Below, piece after piece: positions 14,483-18,593 of a DNA stretch of 18,593 bases. Position numbers and translations under genes: made by a program. The stretch lies in the NCBI GenBank assembly GCA_027318945.1, contig DAHVOF010000234.1, positions 1 to 18,593 of the forward strand. The letters are read 5' to 3'. This stretch comes from Actinomycetota bacterium (GTDB taxonomy: Bacteria; Actinomycetota; Acidimicrobiia; Acidimicrobiales; Acidimicrobiaceae). The notes under the pieces are model-generated. The model saw nothing but the letters and a program-made list of their open reading frames with translations. It was not told the origin of the DNA and searched no databases. The stretch's first letter is position 1. Every line of letters begins with the position of its first letter.

Positions 14483-17410
14483 TCAGCTCCGCGGTGGGAG
14501 CAGGGAAGCGGCCTTAGTCGGCTTCAGCGGCCGCATCAGCCATCGCGGCCGTCTCGTGCCATCAGGCGAGACTGAATAGGCGTCACGAGTCATTTCCAGC
14601 CAGCGCCTGAACACCTCTTTCGACTTCGACCGATCTACTCGCACCTCTCCGTACAGGTCGCCCGTCCTAGCAGGCTCGACGGTGACCGCCTGATGCCAGC
14701 AGTGCATTCCGGAAACGGGGTCAGGATGCACCGGAAAGATCAGGTTCTGATGAACTCCCACGTCTTTCCACCAGAACCTGGCGGTATCGGCGTCTGAAGA
14801 TTTGAAGGGCTTTGGAACATCTTTTGGAACCAGGTGCCGATCCTCGCCGTCAGCGTTCAGAGCCACCGTCCTCATAGTCAGGGAGTTGAGCTCATCACCG
14901 ATCTTCCACCTTCCCATGTGATGCGAGCACGCTACGACTCCCGGATGAATGCCCTCTGTGATCCAAGGCTTGGCCACGAAGTAGCCGATCTCCGAATTCA
15001 CCCTCACGAGTCCGGTCTCAGAGATGCCGAGCTTCTCCGCGTCGACGGGGTTGATCCACACTGGGTTGGTGTGCGCTATCTCGTCCAGCCACTTTGAGTT
15101 CGCCGAGCGGGTATGTATCTGGACCGGAAGCCGAAACGTTGAGATGAGGACCATCTCGCCGTTCTTCAGGTTGTCTGGATGCACGTGGCTCTTTATGTAC
15201 CATGGGATCGACTGATCCGCCCAGCCCCAGTCGGCAAGGGTCTTCGAGAAGAACTCGAGCTTTCCGGAGGGAGTTGGGAATCCCCGCAGCAGCTCTCCGT
15301 CCACGACGACCCCAACTGGACGTCGTCCTTGCTCGTCCGGATCGGGATCCCCGGTTGGGGCTATGTTCGGGCTGGCCGGCTTGGGGGTGCTCGTGTAGAT
15401 TCTTCCGTGGTCGCTTATCGCCGTGTCGTCGAGCTCCGATGCCGGCACCGTCTCCTCGTAACGCTTTCCGACCTTGCTGGTGACTTCGAAAGCGCCGTGC
15501 TTCTGCATGTACCTGAGAGGGGTGACCTCCTCCTTGTCCGCCATCTCGGGCAGGCCGGGAACTGAATTCTCAAATATATAGGAGTAGTACTCGTCAACGC
15601 TGAGCTTGGTTCCCGGCGCCTCGCGCGATTCATAAAACTTGCGAATCCCCATCGCACCGTCTGGATCTATCCTCCACGAAAGCTCGATCCAGAACTCGTT
15701 CTCCTCCCACACCTCGCCAGGATTCGCCACGCGGGTATCGGCGATCTCCTCGCCGTTCTGATTCCTGTATGTTCTAAGCACCGGCTGGCGAAACGCCACC
15801 CACTGACCGTCGTACTGCTCATAGGAAGCGAGGTCGTGTCGCTCGGAGGCGTGGCCCATCGGAAGGACGTAGTCCGCGAAGTATGCGGTCTCGTTCCAGG
15901 TTGGGGTAAGCGCCACGTAGCAGCCGACCTTAGCCTCGTCGGTAAGGACGTCTATCCATGTCATCCCGTCCGGATTCGTCCACACCGGGTTGTACACCCT
16001 GGTGAAGTAGACCTCCAGCCTTCCCCTGCCTTCCTCGATAAGGTGCGGAAGTATAAAGCTCATCTCGTTCATGGAAAGGGGGTACTCGCTCGGCCAAGCC
16101 AGCTCGTTCCAGACATCGGGATGGGGAGGCATGTACATCGGCTTTGGAACGAACTTGTTCCAAGCGTTAGGGTAGGTCCCGCCTTCAGAGGCTATCGCGC
16201 CGAGAAGAGCGTTGACCAGAACAAGGGTGCGGGATATCTGCCATCCGCCTAGGTTTCCAGCCGCGGCCGATCTCCAGATGTGGCTCGCGAAGCGGCTCTT
16301 GGCTCCGGCAACGACTTGGGCTACCTCAGCCAAGATGTCAGCCTTCACGCCTGACTCTTGGGCGGCGTACTCGAATGTGAAGCTCTCGTAAGTGGCTTTC
16401 AGCTCGTTGACAAAGCTCTCGAAGCTCTGATCCTTGTCCGGATGGGCGTCCTCCATCCATTCCTGCCAGTTCCACCACCTTCTGACGAACTCGCGGTCAA
16501 AGAGCTCGTTTTGGATAAGGTAGTTGGCTATGGCGAGGTTGATCGCCGCCTCCGAGCCAGGAAATGGAGACAGCCAGTAGTCTGCGTGCGTAGCCGTGTT
16601 TGAAAGCCTGGTGTCGACAACGATCAACTTGGCTCCCCTCTGCCGAGCCTCGGTTATGCGCTGGGCATGGGGATTGAAGTAGTGGCCCGTCTCCAAATGG
16701 GCACTTGTGAGGAATATGACGTCTGCGTTGGCAAAGTCGGCGCTCGGCCTGTCCATTCCAGACCAATAATGCCATCCGGCTCTTCCCGCGCTCGAGCACA
16801 CGTTGGTGTGGGAGTTGTGGCCATCCACTCCCCAGGAGGCGAGCACCCTTTCTGTGAAACCATCCTCGCCGGGCCTCCCGATGTGACAGACGATCTCGTT
16901 CTTGCGGTCCTCATCGATGGCCTGGCGAATCCTTTGGCCAAGATCGTCCAGGACCTCGTCCCAGCTCACTCTTTGCCACTTTCCCTCGCCGCGCTTGCCT
17001 GCCCGTTTGAGCGGGTACAGGATCCTGTCTGGATCCATGACCTGGTTGATCGTGGCTGGACCCTTCGCGCAGTTTTTTCCCCTCGATCCCGGGTGCTCCG
17101 GATTGCCCTCGAACTTTCGAACCAGACCAGTCTCCTGGTCAACATAGGCAAGGAGGCCGCATGCAGACTCGCAGTTGAAACAGGTGGTCGGAATCAGCGA
17201 GTAGCGCTTCTCCTTCCTGTCCGGCCAGGCCTTGGCATCCAGCTCAACCCAGCTGTCCCAACGCTCGAAAGGCGGGTGTGCCGACAGCCCTATCTGCGAG
17301 GGACCCTGATAGAAGGTCTCTCCATTAGCCTTCACCGTCTCCCTTGCGGCAGAGAGGAAGCTGGCCTTTGCCATCAGGCGATCATTTGCGCTCTCGCTTT
17401 TCTGGTTCAT
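14483..17410 (-). CDS. Molybdopterin oxidoreductase catalytic subunit (DMSO reductase superfamily, Psr/Soe-like)
   Basis: From ATG 17410 the protein has 975 residues. An N-terminal [4Fe-4S] site is present as C77-x2-C80-x3-C84-x29-C114 (TTCFNCESACG, then GKNCAKGP). The likely molybdenum ligand is C205 in NVCSSAGRAG. Further family features are SAHLETGHYFNPHAQRI, AKLIVVDTRLSNTATHADYW and a C-terminal dinucleotide-binding domain with HTRSANSKWLDEIAH. No twin-arginine signal or hydrophobic leader exists, so the subunit should stay in the cytoplasm, as in SoeA. The start follows the previous gene's TAG by 16 bp with GGAAGG between; an ATG at 17473 would overlap that gene by 47 bp. It probably works with the ferredoxin-NrfD fusion to link substrate redox chemistry to quinone. 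The substrate (polysulfide, sulfite, tetrathionate or other) cannot be read from the sequence. Confidence 0.9.
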   Translation of the reverse strand: MNQKSESANDRLMAKASFLSAARETVKANGETFYQGPSQIGLSAHPPFERWDSWVELDAKAWPDRKEKRYSLIPTTCFNCESACGLLAYVDQETGLVRKFEGNPEHPGSRGKNCAKGPATINQVMDPDRILYPLKRAGKRGEGKWQRVSWDEVLDDLGQRIRQAIDEDRKNEIVCHIGRPGEDGFTERVLASWGVDGHNSHTNVCSSAGRAGWHYWSGMDRPSADFANADVIFLTSAHLETGHYFNPHAQRITEARQRGAKLIVVDTRLSNTATHADYWLSPFPGSEAAINLAIANYLIQNELFDREFVRRWWNWQEWMEDAHPDKDQSFESFVNELKATYESFTFEYAAQESGVKADILAEVAQVVAGAKSRFASHIWRSAAAGNLGGWQISRTLVLVNALLGAIASEGGTYPNAWNKFVPKPMYMPPHPDVWNELAWPSEYPLSMNEMSFILPHLIEEGRGRLEVYFTRVYNPVWTNPDGMTWIDVLTDEAKVGCYVALTPTWNETAYFADYVLPMGHASERHDLASYEQYDGQWVAFRQPVLRTYRNQNGEEIADTRVANPGEVWEENEFWIELSWRIDPDGAMGIRKFYESREAPGTKLSVDEYYSYIFENSVPGLPEMADKEEVTPLRYMQKHGAFEVTSKVGKRYEETVPASELDDTAISDHGRIYTSTPKPASPNIAPTGDPDPDEQGRRPVGVVVDGELLRGFPTPSGKLEFFSKTLADWGWADQSIPWYIKSHVHPDNLKNGEMVLISTFRLPVQIHTRSANSKWLDEIAHTNPVWINPVDAEKLGISETGLVRVNSEIGYFVAKPWITEGIHPGVVACSHHMGRWKIGDELNSLTMRTVALNADGEDRHLVPKDVPKPFKSSDADTARFWWKDVGVHQNLIFPVHPDPVSGMHCWHQAVTVEPARTGDLYGEVRVDRSKSKEVFRRWLEMTRDAYSVSPDGTRRPRWLMRPLKPTKAASLLPPRS

Positions 17411-17426
17411 AGCTTCTCTTGCCTTC

Positions 17427-18593
17427 CTATGCCAGCGGGACCGATTGCCCGGCCTGTATGTAAGCGTGCTCATAGCCGAGGAGCCCTACCCCGGCAATCA
17501 AAAGCGGGATAACTCCGATGGCGGGTGCTAACACCCCAATTGCTACAGCCAACGCCGAGATCCAAAACGGAACCGCGTAGCGACCCCTGGTCATGTGCCA
17601 TACCGCAGCTTTTGAATGTGACGTCGGATGCGCGATAGTGGTCTCCACGAGAACAAACCCGAGATGCGTCAGACAAGCCAGAGCTCCCAGCCAGACCACG
17701 TATCTCTGAAGGGGATGTCCCGAACCAGCAAACGGGGCCATGGCGGCGGAACCAAGAAGCAGAGCCTGCGATAGCAAGTGGGGCACCCTCAGCGGGCTTT
17801 GCCACAGGTCTCTGGCTCTTGCCTGGGAGAAGAGGTACGCGGTGTAGATGGAAGCCATGATGGAAGAAGCTGCCAGAAGTACCCCGATCGTGCCCATCAC
17901 GGCTTTGTCGAGTCCGAGCAGAGCTGCAAGGAGCCAGAGTGTGACAAGTCCGCCGTCAGCCCCAATGATGAACCCGCCCTTGACCAGCCACGATTTCCAG
18001 TGGGGCTTGGTGAACAGGTACATGAATCTTTTGGGCTGCTTCAGGTCGGTGATCAGGAGGAAACCGGTAACTACAAGCGCTGCCAGAGCCACCAGCGGCA
18101 TATCGAATCGAGCAAGCGTTGAGGAGACGCTGATCCTTTTCAGCGCTACGCCCAGCAGAACGCCCAAGGCCACCCCGGTTGCTATCCCCTTGGTCCAGGT
18201 GTAGCCGCTCACCCTCCAGCCCCACGGCATCGAGTGCGAGACGTCGTAAACAAGCTTCGACTGAATGGAATCGTTGTTGTGGTGGTCGGCCACGTGGCCC
18301 GAGTTGAGAATCCTTGGCGCCCTATTGATCTCCGACCACATGAACGTATCGCCGACCGGCTGGGTTGCGGCTATGGGGTCAAGAGTCGCCTGATGCGCCC
18401 CTTTATAGAAAAGTTTCGGCTTGGTCGACTTCTCCCCGCGCCGGACCGTGACCGGCTCGCGGTGCACCAGCTTTGTCACCCTGTCTTCGGGATTGTTGGC
18501 ATTGCCTATCATGATCGCCTCGGTGGGGCAGATCGTGACGCACGCCGGCTCGAGACCAACCTCGATCCTGTGAGCGCAGAAGTTGCACTTCTC
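17427..18593 (-). CDS. [4Fe-4S] ferredoxin-NrfD fusion, electron-transfer/membrane-anchor subunit (5' end outside window)
   Basis: The frame is open to the window edge, so the N-terminus is missing; 388 residues are visible. The first codons encode EKCNFCAHRIEVG and PACVTICPTEAI, a C-x2-C-x11-C-x3-C cluster-binding motif of DmsB/PsrB-type proteins, followed by a family-typical NPEDRVTKLVHREP and TKPKLFYK tail. After a linker (about 65-100) come some eight hydrophobic helices of NrfD/PsrC type, the quinone-reactive anchor, including the loop TDLKQPKRFMYLFTKPHW. In most relatives these are two separate subunits; here they form one chain with no in-frame break. The gene leads the operon with the molybdopterin enzyme and TorD-like chaperone, with a 16-bp gap. 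It probably passes electrons between the molybdoenzyme and membrane quinones. Confidence 0.9.
   Translation of the reverse strand, partial: EKCNFCAHRIEVGLEPACVTICPTEAIMIGNANNPEDRVTKLVHREPVTVRRGEKSTKPKLFYKGAHQATLDPIAATQPVGDTFMWSEINRAPRILNSGHVADHHNNDSIQSKLVYDVSHSMPWGWRVSGYTWTKGIATGVALGVLLGVALKRISVSSTLARFDMPLVALAALVVTGFLLITDLKQPKRFMYLFTKPHWKSWLVKGGFIIGADGGLVTLWLLAALLGLDKAVMGTIGVLLAASSIMASIYTAYLFSQARARDLWQSPLRVPHLLSQALLLGSAAMAPFAGSGHPLQRYVVWLGALACLTHLGFVLVETTIAHPTSHSKAAVWHMTRGRYAVPFWISALAVAIGVLAPAIGVIPLLIAGVGLLGYEHAYIQAGQSVPLA

Noticed and set aside
14483..17473. Longer molybdopterin enzyme start at ATG 17473
   Set aside because: It would overlap the ferredoxin-NrfD gene by 47 bp; ATG 17410 has a GGAAGG just after that gene's stop and no Tat motif is gained by the longer form.

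Overview
The window looks like chromosomal DNA from a moderately GC-rich bacterium with frequent GTG and TTG starts. Gene content and protein style (archaeal-type ATP sulfurylase, DinF-like MATE pump, S11 D,D-carboxypeptidase, cytoplasmic molybdoenzyme with a TorD-type chaperone) fit an actinobacterium best, perhaps of the acidophilic Acidimicrobiia type. That placement is inference from protein style; no rRNA or other phylogenetic marker is present.

Layout, left to right. (1) 3-1619 (+): the 3' part of a large polytopic membrane protein of unknown function, visibly more AT-rich than the rest, then about 530 bp without a convincing gene. (2) 2153-7101 (+): a compact sulfate-assimilation operon. 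A perfect 16-bp palindrome and a small ORF with a strong Shine-Dalgarno sequence lead into a precorrin-2 dehydrogenase-like protein (siroheme supply), APS kinase (cysC), an iron-sulfur APS/PAPS reductase (cysH), and a 990-residue single-chain fusion of ATP sulfurylase with a siroheme sulfite reductase. Together these encode sulfate to APS (to PAPS) to sulfite to sulfide, plus one siroheme step. (3) 7133-7191: four alternating complementary GC-rich segments that can form mutually exclusive hairpins. (4) 7278-9351 (+): a secreted protein of unknown function and a membrane-anchored GGDEF diguanylate cyclase. (5) 9585-10964 (-): a MATE transporter, then about 500 bp without a clear gene. (6) 11475-13536 (+): a membrane-anchored D,D-carboxypeptidase-like protein whose third active-site motif reads ETG instead of KTG, and a six-helix orphan membrane protein. 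(7) 18593-13565 (-): a respiratory-type operon entering from the right edge: an iron-sulfur ferredoxin/NrfD fusion (5' end outside the window), a DMSO-reductase-superfamily molybdopterin enzyme without a Tat signal, and a TorD-like maturation chaperone.

The most noteworthy item is the ATP sulfurylase-sulfite reductase fusion, which joins the first and last enzymes of sulfate reduction in one polypeptide within an overlapping, probably translationally coupled operon. Second is the putative cytoplasm-facing molybdoenzyme whose electron-transfer and membrane-anchor subunits are also fused. Both systems consist of recognisable families in unusual architectures. I see no rRNA, tRNA, CRISPR array, insertion sequence or phage gene.
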